A stretch of 64,000 bases of DNA from Adenanthera pavonina. Taxonomy: Eukaryota > Streptophyta > Magnoliopsida > Fabales > Fabaceae. Of the stretch, positions 25,900-36,582 are shown piece by piece. Each line of letters opens with the position of its first letter. Within the stretch, counting starts at the first letter, position 1. The translations under genes and the position numbers were made by a program. Below the pieces are notes generated by a model. That model was not told the origin of the DNA and ran no database searches. It worked only from the letters and a program-made list of their open reading frames with translations. The stretch covers positions 29,250,501 to 29,314,500 of the forward strand of contig JAIVEN010000011.1 in NCBI GenBank assembly GCA_026686845.1, given 5' to 3'.

Positions 25900-26324
25900 T
25901 GTGACATCCGGGCGCTGACGAGGGCGGGGAGTGATCGCCGGTGCAAGAAAAGTAGAGGTCAAATAAAGTGATAAGGCACAGACAAGGAGCGGCTCCTGGC
26001 AGGCTTCTAAGCGGGAGGGGCATATGAATGAATCGAATACATACTGGAACGAGAGGGATCCAGAGACTGTATAGGTATGGGACTGTACGGTTAAATGATA
26101 GTTTAAAGGAATTGATAGGTATTACCTATACCAATAAGGTATACCTACATTTTCGGTAGCCTATCCCTTAAGAACTCCTCAATTAAGCGTGCTTGACCTA
26201 GAGCAATTATGGGATGGGTGACCTTCTGGGAAGGAGGTGTGTGAGTGAGGATAAAGCACACCAAAAGAGCTTGTGTTGGTTTGTAGGGACAATCGTTAAT
26301 CCCAAATAGCAGCTGGACGTTACA
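25900..26324 (+). mobile_element. Candidate captured 5S-bearing TRIM-like LTR in the chromovirus leader
   Basis: The segment starts tgtgacatccgg and ends cgttaca, and a second primer-binding motif begins two bases later. TG...CA boundaries, about 425 bp length, an internal 5S-like block and a Met-tRNA site directly downstream are the layout of Cassandra-type TRIM LTRs (family knowledge). No target duplication or second LTR is visible, so it could equally be a native part of this element's leader. It is more GC-rich at its 5' end than anything nearby. Confidence 0.4.
26125..26245 (+). ncRNA. 5S rRNA-like sequence with internal Pol III control region
   Basis: The clearest part, 26171-26235, matches the plant 5S rRNA gene: agaactcctcaattaagcgt, then gcttgacctagagcaattat, then gggatgggtgaccttctggg and 'aagg'. 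These correspond to the A-box, intermediate element and C-box of the 5S internal promoter. The upstream part, with 'cctataccaa' and 'gcctatccctta', fits the 5' half of 5S more loosely. It is diverged from a true 5S gene, has no clear poly(T) terminator directly after it, and lies in a retrotransposon leader, so it is not a normal 5S gene. Confidence 0.7.
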
Positions 26325-26326
26325 GT

Positions 26327-26338
26327 TGGTATCAGAGC
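26327..26338 (+). other. Primer-binding-site-like motif 2
   Basis: A second exact TGGTATCAGAGC, preceded by 'ttacagt', lies 496 bp after the first. In this position it is either a duplicated leader or the primer-binding site of a captured element. Confidence 0.75.
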
Positions 26339-26459
26339 ATAAGGTTCTGGCCCTAGATTAGTATAGTTGGAAAAGGAAATTATAATAAATAAATGTGCTA
26401 TTTATTTATTATTTCCTTTTAAGTTAGTCTATTAATTAGTTGTTATTGTGGTTTGGCAG

Positions 26460-27618
26460 ATGTCTGAATTCACAAACAACTCAGGGATTGACTATCAGTC
26501 TGAGCCACACCCTGGACCATCAGGACCTTCTAGAGAAGAAAGTACTAGCTTTCACGAAATACCTTTGGAACAACCAATGGTTGTAGACCCCATACATAAT
26601 GAAGATTATGAGGTACCTATGGAGGAGCCTCCTCACGTACTAGGAGTCAAGGTTTATGAGGATGTAGACTGGGAGTTAGCTTTTTTGGAGGATCCAGATA
26701 ATACCCCAGACAATAGACCACCAGATATAGAGACGATAGTCTACAGGATCGTGAGGAAGTTCTCTAGAGCATACGGGGTTTACTCAGAGGGTCCTGATAG
26801 AGTTATATCCTTTATGACTAGATTGTCTCAAGTCCAATATGATTTAGAAAGACAGGGGAATAGGTATCTTGAACTGTTGTGGATTGATATTATGCTCAGA
26901 GAGATACCTGATGATGAGTTTTGGACTGAGATTAAGGCTAAGCTAGAAGGTAGAGAGTTTGAGAGCTTGACACATTGCATCAGAATATATTATGTTGAGG
27001 CTAATTTGAAGAAGAAAAAGAAAGAGACAGAGGAAAGTGAGAACAAGAAAGATAAAGGCAAAGGAAAAAGGCCAGTTTCAGAATGTTTTGATATGCCAGA
27101 CTCCTCCCACATACCTACCAACTCAGGTAGTAAGTTATTTGAGGTGGTAGACATAGTTATTAAGATATATCTTGAGAGTCATCAAGTTTTCTGGGAATCC
27201 TCCATTATGACTTTCTTGGATTCAGTAAGGGATTCATATGATCATAGGGAGACACAGGATCAACAGTTCCTTGATACTGCATGGATAGACTCAATACTTA
27301 CTATATTACCAGAGGATGAGGATTACTAGTTGACAGTAAAAGAAGAACTTAGACGGTATTGCCCTGAAAATCTACATGCTCGTGTCAGAGAGTTGATTCA
27401 TCATGAAAGGTTAAGATTAGAGCTAGCTAACACGAAGAGGACTAGACAGACTCCACAGGATTACAACGGCATTCTGCGGATCAGGTTCAACAACAAGTGC
27501 GGAACAAGTACTAGCTGAGGATTCAGGATATGAGTCTGAAGAGGATCCAGATGAGAATCCGCAAGAGGATTTAGTGTTAGCTCATGTTCATGACAGTCCT
27601 AGTTCTTCTGTGACTTGA
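26460..27618 (+). pseudogene. Accessory ORF upstream of gag, acidic protein with internally duplicated domain
   Basis: From ATG 26460 (MSEFTNNSG, directly after an acceptor-like 'gtttggcag') one frame runs to 27518 with a single TAG at 27327-27329. A frame change near 27480 continues as SAEQVLAEDSGYESEEDPDE to a stop at 27616. Total is about 386 codons. Two halves resemble each other: residues about 100-185 (FMTRLSQVQYDLE, LLWIDIMLREIPDDEFW, THCIRIYYVEANLKK) and about 250-325 (FLDSVRDSYDHRE, TAWIDSILTILPEDEDY, VRELIHHERLRLELA). A Lys/Glu-rich linker separates them. Each half has the helical, Trp/Leu/Asp pattern of a Gag capsid-like fold, but I do not recognise the family. No zinc knuckle or protease is seen. 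I know of no standard Tekay ORF here. Confidence 0.6.
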
Positions 27619-27847
27619 TGTAGAGTATTTAACTATGGAAATGTATATATGTATAGGCAGTCATAGATAGCGTGATGTATATGACAGAATAGATAGCATA
27701 GTGAAAAGAATATGACTGATGTATGAATGACTCTGAATACAGCATGTACAAAGTTTTGATATGTGAAGAAAATGCTATGTTTATATAAATATGTTTTCTG
27801 AGTAATATTGCTATATGTTCATAATTTCAATTATTTTATAGATAAGA
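27619..27847. other. Noncoding spacer between accessory ORF and gag
   Basis: AT-rich, no coding pattern. It ends in an acceptor-like 'ttattttatag' just before the gag ATG, so splicing from upstream is conceivable. Confidence 0.4.
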
Positions 27848-28227
27848 ATGGCTCACACTAGAAGACAAAGTCGAGAGATCACTTCTCAACAAGAGAGTGT
27901 GCAACAGGTTGATCCCCTATAGGTTATAATGAATCGTTTGGATCAACAGCAGCAACTAATCGAGGATTTACAAAGGACAATAGCAAATCAAAGACAACCA
28001 CAGGAGGCAAGAGTACAGGAACCGCCTCTAGTGCCATAGCCACAACCTGAGCCCCAAGCAATGCCAGTTAATGCAACAGCAGGTGCAGCGGCTGATTTTG
28101 GTCACCAACAAAATATAATAGCACAATTCAGAAAGCATTGTCCTCCATCATTTGAAGGAAAATTTGATGTACAAGTTGCGGAAGACTGGATACTGAGCTT
28201 GGAGAAAATATTTAGGCTGATGGGTTG

Positions 28228-29947
28228 TGTTAGCAAGGCTGACTTCCCAAGAGGGGGGTGAATTGGGAAGATTGAAATTTTTCTGCACAAAGCAAAGCAA
28301 GTGAAGATATCACAGTATAATGAAAACAACGTGTAAAATAGAGCAAGCTGAAAAGTAGAGATAAGGAGGAGAAAACTCAGTGATTTATCCTGGTTCGGTC
28401 TATCCACTTGACCTACATCCAGTCCCCAAGACACCTCTTGAGATTTATCCACTATCCAGCAAGAATTTCAACGGACTTCTTGCTAAAGCCACAGTACACG
28501 AGTATGCTCTGTTCTGAGCTCTCTCAAACTCTCTAAGCACTTTCTCTAAGTTCTTCCCAATCCCCTTGTGAATACCCCTCACAAGTAAATCTATCTTTTA
28601 GATGAAGAGTAGATTGTTTACAAATGAATAACTCTCTTGAATAGAGTAGATATGAAGGTTTAAGTACAAATAATGAAGTTGGAAGGGTAAAAGCTTTTGA
28701 GATGAAAATTCAGCAGAAATTCGGTATATATAAGTTTGATTCGTTTTCCAGAACTTCAAATGATGTTGTATTTATAGATTTAGGTCTCAAATATCCGTTA
28801 GAGACTAAATCTATCCATTGGGGAAGTTATCCAACGGTTACTCTGAAAAACTATCCGTTTACCAACCGCATTTAATGTTTCTGACATACTGAAATTCGAA
28901 TTTTGGTTAGCCAACAGACGAATTTTGAGGGAACCGAAGGTTAAAGCTTCCAACGTTAAAATATGAAGTTTGTCTGTCCATAGAGTGAAATTCGAATTTT
29001 GAAACTTATAAAATATTTTCACAATGTGACATACGAATTTTCAAGAAGAAAGTTTTTCTGTAAATCGTGAACAGTGTTTTCAATTTTCTACAGTACCCTC
29101 GAAATTCGAATTTTGGATGCCCAAAATTCGTCTGTCCGTTGAACGTTCAAATAGGCACCGTAGTTTACTTTCTTTGAAATTCGAATTTTGGCAGAGTGAA
29201 ATTCGTCTGTCAGAGACCAGTTTTGAGACTTAAATCTTTCTTGATCTCAGATGAACTTTATCAAACTTTCAGACGAATTTCTTCTATTTTCTCAAGTTTT
29301 GTTTTGTCTGAAATTCGAATTTTGAAAGAGTGAAATTCGAATGTCACAAAGTAGCTCCCTTGATTAAGATGAAAATTCGAATGTTGCTAAGTCAAAGTTC
29401 GTCTGTCAGAGAGCATTTTTCAAATTTAGTTTTTTCTTGATTTCAGATGAATTTTAGCAAAGTTTCAGACGAATTTCTTTGGTTTTCACAAATTGCATTT
29501 TGTCTGAAATTCGAATTTTGAAAGAGTGAAGTTCGTCTGTCACAAAAAGGCTTCTTTCAGACTTGATGAAAATTCGAATTTTGAAGGACCAAAATTCGTC
29601 TGACAGAGGGACACCTCTCCAGACTTATTCAGTTTTAGCTTGAAATTCGAATTTCCAAAAGCAAAGTTCGAATTTCCAACTTGACAGATAAGTTATACTT
29701 TCAAACTTCGTCTGTTTGTGAGTATTTTTCAAATAAGTAAAGATTTAACTTTAAATCAAGGTTTGAAAACGTCTTTTTCTCAAATCAAAATCTTTTACCC
29801 AATCTAAACAAAAACTAAAGATCCTACAAAAGATCTAATAGCAAATACTCAGAAAATCTTCACTTGAAACAGCTTTGATCTCCTTTGATATCTTCAATCC
29901 AAGCTCTTGAGTGTTGGTTAGGAATCATCAAAACTCTTGATCCAATA
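28228..29947 (-). repeat. 3' LTR of the Sirevirus (left copy)
   Basis: 1720 bp. On the plus strand it starts tgttagcaagg and ends gatccaata, where the other copy has ccaaca, so the terminal CA is mutated. A minus-strand TATA 'ctataaatac' is at 28768-28777. It carries an array of AAATTCGAATTT palindromes and 'ttcgtctgtcagaga' words at about 28900-29720. Confidence 0.92.
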
Positions 29948-29962
29948 TTCTCCCCCTTTTTG
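29948..29962 (-). other. Polypurine tract of the Sirevirus
   Basis: The plus strand reads ttctccccctttttg directly after the 3' LTR end; on the element strand this is a polypurine tract. The identical 15-mer occurs again at 30334-30348, inside the end of ORF3. Repeated polypurine tracts upstream of the 3' LTR are a reported Sirevirus trait. Confidence 0.8.
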
Positions 29963-30236
29963 ATGATGATAAAACAACTCACAAACTGGATTAGTACTTG
30001 GGTTTGCTTACACAAGCTCCCCCTCAACATATGCATTACAGTTCATAAGATATCATTTTCAACAGATTAAGCGAAGAGATTCAAAGCCCAAATCATTGCA
30101 ACCAAGAACATAATTTACTTAAACAAATTGTTGCAATACATATTTCAATCAGTTCTTAAAACATCAAACAAGCAAAAGACAATAAAACAATTAAAACTAG
30201 ATACAACAAGAAGATTCAGCCTAAGACCTAAAAACA

Positions 30237-32438
30237 TCACTTCTTCTTTGGCTTAGACTTCTTGCTGTAAGTCTTTCCTTTCCCAGATGACTCAGCAGAT
30301 CTTCCAGCTTGCTTAGTCCCAGTTTGCTTTATCTTCTCCCCCTTTTTGGCATCATCAGAAAGCCCAGCAAAGTCCATTAGAGGAGGTATCTGAGTGAGAG
30401 GAACAGCACGAAGAGGGACAGGAGCAAAAGGAATCTCTGGCTGAGCTGGTGCAGGGGGCTCAGCAGGCTCTTCATCAGAATCATCAGAGACCTCAAGCAG
30501 CTCTTGCATGTCCTACCTGGAAAGAGCTAGCCGAGTTCTCTGTTCCTCTGACAGCCCATAATCAGCAAGAGAAGGAGAGGCTGGTGCAGGAGGAGGAAAC
30601 ATTTCTTCAAGCCTTCTCCTTTGAGCTAGCAGAAGGGCATTGTGAGCAATAGCAGCAAAGTCAATAACAGGCACAATGCTCCTTTCCTCATTGAGTGTAG
30701 ATTGCAGAAATGGTGAAGCAGAAATGGATGCTACCAGCTGCTCAACTTGCTCAGACTCTTGGGTGGAAAGGATGGAGTCCTGAGCAACTGCTTCACTCTG
30801 CTCAATTGGGCTTGTTTCCTGCAGACCCTCTTCCTCCATGCCATAGTCCAAAGGTGGATCAGGACTTACCTCATTGTTGGAGGCCTTTGGCGTGCCAGTT
30901 GGTTCAGTCTCTTGCATACCAATATCAGGGATAGGAGAATCCAGCTCAAAAGGACTTGGAGGCACAGGAGATGGAGACAGAGTAGGCTCAGGGATACCAG
31001 GCTGAGGTGGAGTTGAAGTGGTAGGAATTGCATTTCTAATTTCTTCATAGGCATCAGCCACCACCTTCATATTCATAGCCAACTGATGGATCTGATCTTG
31101 TAGATGAGCAAATTTGGTATTTTGCTCATCCCTAATGCTGAGAATGAGTGTTGACAGATTGTCAAACAGCTCAGTGATCTTAGTTGGCTTGGCTCGAGAG
31201 GAGGGAGTGGAAGGAGGGTGAGTAGGCCTGGATGGAGATGGAATAGGCTGAGAAGGCTGAGGTACAGATCTGCCAGGAGCCTCAGAGGTGCCTTCTTGTT
31301 GGAGGGATGCATCAGCAACAAAGAACAAATCTTCAGATTTTCCTGCTCCCTTTCCAACCCAATGTCCTTCATCTCTTTCAATGCCCATCCTTTGCAATTC
31401 TTCTTCTTTGAAGGCCTCAGTGAGCTTCCCTTTCCTCTTTTCAATGTGCTGAATCCTAGCATGCTGCAGGATTCTTGAAATAATTGCTGCATAGGGGAGT
31501 CTGGAATCCTTCCTCTGATCTCTTGCTTTTATCATTCGCTGGAGAATGATATGACCCATATTGATCAGCTTCCCACGTATGATAGCAGTCATCACATGAG
31601 CCTCTGCCCTTGTTATCAAATTGAAGCTGCCACCCTTGTTGAATATGATCCTGGACACTATGTAGTGCAAGATCCTTACTTGTACACTTAGATCTGTGGG
31701 CTTCAACAGATTTATTGTGGGCCTATTCTCCCTTCTTCTGAATAAGGTGTCCAAGATAGTGCTCTCCTTGTAATATAGGAAGGGCTTACCTTCTTCGTCA
31801 GCTGTGCTAGCCTCATCCATATACCCAGAGGCTGTAATGTCAACTTTCAGCCCATCTTGACCTGGGATTTCCAATACCTCATTGAAGGTTTCATCAGCAA
31901 GCCAAATGGTCCTTGATCTCAAGGTGACCTCCCATTTCCTTTTCTTGCTGTTATATTTAAGAGAGGCATACCAAGTCTTCACTATCTCATCATCATATTT
32001 TTCAGCAGTTTCCAACAGATTTCTATATTTTATCAACCATATTGCAGCATCAAAGTTCTTGGATATCAGAAATTGTTCCATATTTACACAGTGAGGCTTG
32101 ATTACCTTTTTGTTTGAAAACTTGGTAGTGTACTCTTCTTGAATCTCTGGGGTGCTCCACAGTGGTAGTGTAGTCAATTCAAACTCTCCAGATTTAGTAG
32201 AAGAAGAGGAAGCCACAGCAGCAGTATCAGCCGAAGGAACTGCAGATTTTGAAGATGAGGGCCCAGCTTTCTGAGGTTCTGACTTGGATGAAGATTTTTG
32301 GCGTTTGGAAGGAGTAGCTTTACCGGGTTCGGCCTTTCTCTTGGATTTCTCTCCTTCCTTTGTAGCATATTGAGATTTGACCGTCCTTTTTGGCCGAGTT
32401 CCAGCTTGTCCTGTTCCAGGAATCTTCACTCTCGCCAT
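30237..32438 (-). pseudogene. Sirevirus extra 3' ORF (ORF3, env-position protein)
   Basis: One frame of about 734 codons starts at 32438 (MARVKIPGTGQAG) with a single TAG at 30513-30515, four bases before the next in-frame ATG. The N-terminus is Lys/Ser-rich and looks nuclear-targeted (about residues 1-90). A folded region follows at about 100-330 (FDAAIWLIKYRN, WYASLKYNSKKRKWEVTLRS, ILHYIVSRIIFNKGGSFNLI, AIIRGKLINMGHIILQRM). It resembles the 'putative plant transposon protein' family often found in retrotransposon 3' ORFs. Then come a Pro/Ser-rich tract, a helix around KFAHLQDQIHQLAMNMKVVADAYE, a Pro/Glu-rich C-terminal half and a basic tail. I see no signal peptide or transmembrane helix, so the position is env-like but the protein is not a recognisable envelope. 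Confidence 0.8.
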
Positions 32439-33442
32439 TTCTTGGTTGAATGATGCAGAATGTGGCTGAGAATAGATTTAAGGGATGCGAAAGGAAGTTT
32501 AATCGGTGAGAAAAGACGGTTTTTAGACAGGAGTTAAGAGGATTGAAGAGAGAATCAGAACAGACTTAGAGAAGTTACAAATAGGGTTGCGTCTGTTCTG
32601 TAGGAAACCGTCGGTTTTAACGCATGTAACCGTCTGACAGACAAATTTTGAGGGGTCAAAATTCGAACTTCGGGCAGTTACAAGTTAAACCGTTCAGCTC
32701 GTCTTACTGACAGACGAATTTTCATCTTGAAAGTTCGTCTGACAGAGGCTTGAAACAATCAATACATACACAATCAGAAGAATTTTGCTCCGACAAAATT
32801 CGAATGTTGAAAAGAAAAACAGCTTCAACAAACAAAACTTCAACCAATAGACGAATTAAGCATGCAGAGCAACATCTTTCAAGCATTCAATCATCAAGAG
32901 CATAAGTCAACAGACGAATTTCGAACTGAAACTTTGAATTTTTCAACTTTTATGAATATTGTCCAACATTAGTATGTTAAGAAGTAATAATTCGTATAAC
33001 AGTGATGGACAACTATAACTTTAAAATTTCTGTTTTTGAAAATTTGAACTTTCAAGCTTCAACAGACGAATTTCGAGGCATTACCGAGAACTGTTCAAGG
33101 CATAACAGGCCAAAGTTCGTCTGTTGATCAACCAAAATTCGAATGTTGACCATGTTGACCAGTTCAAAAACACAGATTATCAACGAAATTCATCTAGCAA
33201 TCAAACATCATACAAATTTCAACTTTTAAAAAAAAAACTTACAGAATGGATCCAGACCTTAGAATAATTATCATTCACTTCATTTTCTGGTTGTTCCAAT
33301 CTGGAGTGCTCCAATCTTTCAAACTTTTAGCCATTGATTTTCACAAGGAGCACCTGCAACTATATTAAAACATACTCCGATGCTCAAGTTAGAATAAATT
33401 CTAGTATTAAAAATTCTAAAGACAGAATTGCACAGAAATGAC
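32439..33442. other. Sirevirus pol-to-ORF3 spacer with palindromic words
   Basis: About 1 kb without long open frames. The part at 32620-33160 carries the same vocabulary as the LTR: 'cagacgaattttcatc', 'aaagttcgtctgacagagg', 'aaaattcgaatgttga'. This is unusual because spacers do not normally share sequence with the LTR. Confidence 0.7.
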
Positions 33443-36400
33443 TTACAATTCATTGGGATTTACCATTCCCAATTCTCTTCTTATTTTGCAATGCCTGTCT
33501 TCTGGTAGAGGTTTGGTTAGTATGTCGGCTAGTTGATCCTCTGTTGGGATGTATTCCAGCTTAACTTCTTCTTTCAGAACATGATCCCTTATGAAGTGGT
33601 GTCTAACCTCAATATGTTTTGTCCTTGACTGCATGACAGGATTTTTAGTGATGTTTATGGCACTTTGATTATCACACATGATGGGTATCTCTTTCATTTT
33701 AACCTCAAGATCCTCAAGCTGCTGTTTCATCCAGATGACTTGGGCATAACAGCTTCCAGCTGCAACATACTCAGCTTCTGCAGTGGATAGAGCCACACTG
33801 TTTTGCTTTTTGCTGAACCATGAAACCAGGGATCCTCCAAGAAACTGACAAGTTCCACTTGTGCTTTTTCTGTCAGTTTTGGATCCTGCAAAATCAGCAT
33901 CCGTGTATCCTTTGAGATCTTCTCCATTGCCTTTTGGATACCAAAGACCCATCTGTGATGTTCCAATTAGATATCTGAAAATTCTTTTCACAGCTGTTGC
34001 ATGGGTTTCTTTGGGGCATGATTGGAACCTTGCACACATGCAGACACTGAACATAATGTCAGGTCTGCTGGCAGTTAGGTACAGCAGGGATCCAATCATT
34101 CTTCTGTATTGAGTAATGTCAAACATTTTCCCATTTTCATCCATGTCCAGTTTGGTTGCAGTGGCCATAGTTGTTCCCATTGGCTTGGCATTCTCCATTC
34201 CAAACTTCTTTAACAGCTCCTTTAGATACTTGGATTGACTGAGAAAGATACCATCATTAAGCTGTCTGATTTGCAATCCAAGGAAGAAATTGAGTTCACC
34301 CATCATGGACATTTCGAATTCTCCCTGCATTAACTTAGAAAATTCCTTGCAAAGAGTTTCATTAGTAGCACCGAAAATAATATCATCAACATAGATTTGG
34401 ACAATTAGTAAATCTTTATTCTCTTTCTTAGTAAATAAAGTTGTGTCAACTTTGCCTCTGTTAAATCCTTTTTCAGATAGAAAATTGCTCAATCTTTCAT
34501 ACCATGCTCTAGGGGCTTGTTTTAATCCATAAAGAGCTTTCTTCAGTTTATAGACATGGTTTGGTTTTGTAGAATCCTCAAAGCCTGGAGGTTGATCTAC
34601 ATAAACTTCTTCCATGATATATCCATTCAGAAAAGCACTTTTTACATCCATTTGATATAGCAAAATATTTTTCATGCATGCATAAGCTAGTAGAATTCTT
34701 ATAGCTTCTAATCTGGCTACTGGTGCAAAGGTTTCTTCAAAATCAATACCTTCTTCTTGATTATACCCTTTAGCAACTAATCTAGCTTTATTTCTGATTA
34801 TAGTTCCAGATTCATCAAGTTTGTTTCTGAAAACCCATTTGGTACCAATAACAGGATGATTTTTGGGTCTAGGTACTAAATCCCAAACTTGATTTCTTTC
34901 AAACTGATTAAGTTCATCTTGCATTGCCAAAATCCAGTAATCATCAGTTAAGGCTTCTTCAGCACATTTGGGTTCAATTTGAGAAATGAAAGCATAATTT
35001 AGCATTTGATCCCTTAACTGTTTTCTGGTTTTGACTCTCTCTTGAACATCTCCTATCACTTGATCAACAGGATGATTCCTTTGATATCTCCAAGCTCTAG
35101 GGAGTTCTTGAGATGTTTCTTCATTATTTTCTTCATCAAACTCTTGCTCCTGGATATCTTCCTCTATGTTAACAGATTCAGATATTTTTGGAGGTTCAGT
35201 TCTACTTTTATCAGAAATGCCCAGTTTTTCAAAATTGAAAGCAAGATCATCCTTATTGGTAATATGTTTTGAAACAGTTTCATTTTCAATGAAAACCACA
35301 TGCACAGATTCTTCTACCACATTTGATCTTTTATTATAAACTCTATATGCCTTACTCCTACTAGAGTAGCCTAGAAATATACCTTCATCTGATTTGGCAT
35401 CAAATTTACCTAGGTTTTCTTTGCCATTGTTGTGAATGAAGCATTTGCACCCGAACACATGGAGATGGGACAGATTTGGCTTTCTCCCCTTGTACAGCTC
35501 GTATGGAGTCTTTCCCAGGATGGGTCTGATGTAGGCTCTATTGATGATGTAACTTGCTGTGTTCACTGCATCAGCCCAGAACACTTGAGAAAGTTCCTTC
35601 TCATTCAGCATAGCTCTGGCCATCTCCCCAATAGTTCTGTTCTTCCTTTCTACTACTCCATTTTGTTGAGGAGTCCTAGGAGCTGAGAAGTTGTGGTCAA
35701 TTCCATGCTCACTGCAGTACTCCAGGAAGTATGCATTTTCAAATTCTCCTCCATGATCTGATCTGATAGACACAATAGAGATACCTTTCTCATTTTGCAC
35801 TTTCTTAACTAAGGTAACAAATGCATCAAAGGTATCACTCTTAGAAGAAAGGAATAATGTCCAAGTAAATCTAGAATAATCATCAACAATTACAAGCACA
35901 TACAGATTACCACCAAGACTTTTCACCCTAGATGGTCCAATTAAGTCCATATGCAACAACTCAAGTGGTCTTGTTGTGGTAACTATGTTTTTAGATTTGA
36001 AGGATGATTTAATTTGTTTTCCTTTTAAGCATGCATCACATTCTTTATCCTTTTCAAAAGATATTTTTGGCAAACCAGTAACTAGCTCATTTTTAACCAG
36101 TTTAGACAATTGATTCATAATGACATGAGCTAATCTCCTATGCCATAACCAACTATCGTTATTTTGACTAATTAAGCACACAGAATCTAAAGGAGGAAGT
36201 TCATCAAGGTCAATAGTATAGCAGTTACCATCCCTTTGAGCCTTGAGGATTACTCTGTGATCACTTTTTCTGATGACCAGGCAAAACTTTGAGTCAAACA
36301 GCACCCAGTTTCCTTTGTCACAAGTCTGACTCACGCTTAGTAAGTTGTGGTTGAGGCCAATCACAAACAGCACCTCTTCAATGGATGTTTCAGGATTTTT

Positions 36401-36574
36401 GCCCACAATGCCAATACCAACAATTTTACCATATTGATCACCTCCAAAGGTCACCTTTCCTCCTTTCTTGTCTCTAAGGGTGATGAACTTCTCCTTGTCA
36501 CCAGTCATGTGACTTGAGCAGGCACTGTCCATATACCATTTGTTGCTTTTCTTAGCTTTGAGACAGACCTGCAA
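33443..36574 (-). CDS. pol: Sirevirus pol: protease, integrase, reverse transcriptase, RNase H (intact ORF)
   Basis: 1043 codons without interruption. Protease: WYMDSACSSHMTG (DSA where many copies have DSG). Integrase: zinc-binding WLWHRRLAH and CDACLKGK, then the core HMDLIGPS, SIRSDHGGEFEN and NGVVERKNRTI (D, D and E all present). Reverse transcriptase: WVFRNKLDESG, ARLVAKGYNQEEGIDFEETF, QMDVKSAFLNG and catalytic YVDDIIFGATNE. RNase H: YTDADFAGSKTDRKSTSG, ALSTAEAEYVA, CDNQSAINI and RTKHIEVRHHFIRDHV. It lies in a different frame from gag, starting a few bases after the gag stop, so expression needs a frame change or splicing. All catalytic residues I can check are intact. Confidence 0.95.
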   Translation of the reverse strand: MQVCLKAKKSNKWYMDSACSSHMTGDKEKFITLRDKKGGKVTFGGDQYGKIVGIGIVGKNPETSIEEVLFVIGLNHNLLSVSQTCDKGNWVLFDSKFCLVIRKSDHRVILKAQRDGNCYTIDLDELPPLDSVCLISQNNDSWLWHRRLAHVIMNQLSKLVKNELVTGLPKISFEKDKECDACLKGKQIKSSFKSKNIVTTTRPLELLHMDLIGPSRVKSLGGNLYVLVIVDDYSRFTWTLFLSSKSDTFDAFVTLVKKVQNEKGISIVSIRSDHGGEFENAYFLEYCSEHGIDHNFSAPRTPQQNGVVERKNRTIGEMARAMLNEKELSQVFWADAVNTASYIINRAYIRPILGKTPYELYKGRKPNLSHLHVFGCKCFIHNNGKENLGKFDAKSDEGIFLGYSSRSKAYRVYNKRSNVVEESVHVVFIENETVSKHITNKDDLAFNFEKLGISDKSRTEPPKISESVNIEEDIQEQEFDEENNEETSQELPRAWRYQRNHPVDQVIGDVQERVKTRKQLRDQMLNYAFISQIEPKCAEEALTDDYWILAMQDELNQFERNQVWDLVPRPKNHPVIGTKWVFRNKLDESGTIIRNKARLVAKGYNQEEGIDFEETFAPVARLEAIRILLAYACMKNILLYQMDVKSAFLNGYIMEEVYVDQPPGFEDSTKPNHVYKLKKALYGLKQAPRAWYERLSNFLSEKGFNRGKVDTTLFTKKENKDLLIVQIYVDDIIFGATNETLCKEFSKLMQGEFEMSMMGELNFFLGLQIRQLNDGIFLSQSKYLKELLKKFGMENAKPMGTTMATATKLDMDENGKMFDITQYRRMIGSLLYLTASRPDIMFSVCMCARFQSCPKETHATAVKRIFRYLIGTSQMGLWYPKGNGEDLKGYTDADFAGSKTDRKSTSGTCQFLGGSLVSWFSKKQNSVALSTAEAEYVAAGSCYAQVIWMKQQLEDLEVKMKEIPIMCDNQSAINITKNPVMQSRTKHIEVRHHFIRDHVLKEEVKLEYIPTEDQLADILTKPLPEDRHCKIRRELGMVNPNEL

Positions 36575-36582
36575 AACAATGT

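Noticed and set aside
26125..26245. Functional 5S rRNA gene
   Set aside because: Too diverged, no poly(T) terminator directly after, single copy inside a retrotransposon leader; reported only as 5S-like.
28102..28452. 116-codon minus-strand open frame over the Sirevirus LTR edge
   Set aside because: Crosses the junction between chromovirus gag and the Sirevirus LTR, so it is a chance frame on the opposite strand of gag.
31073..31492. 139-codon and other overlapping frames inside Sirevirus ORF3
   Set aside because: Shadow frames of the long ORF3; no independent domains.
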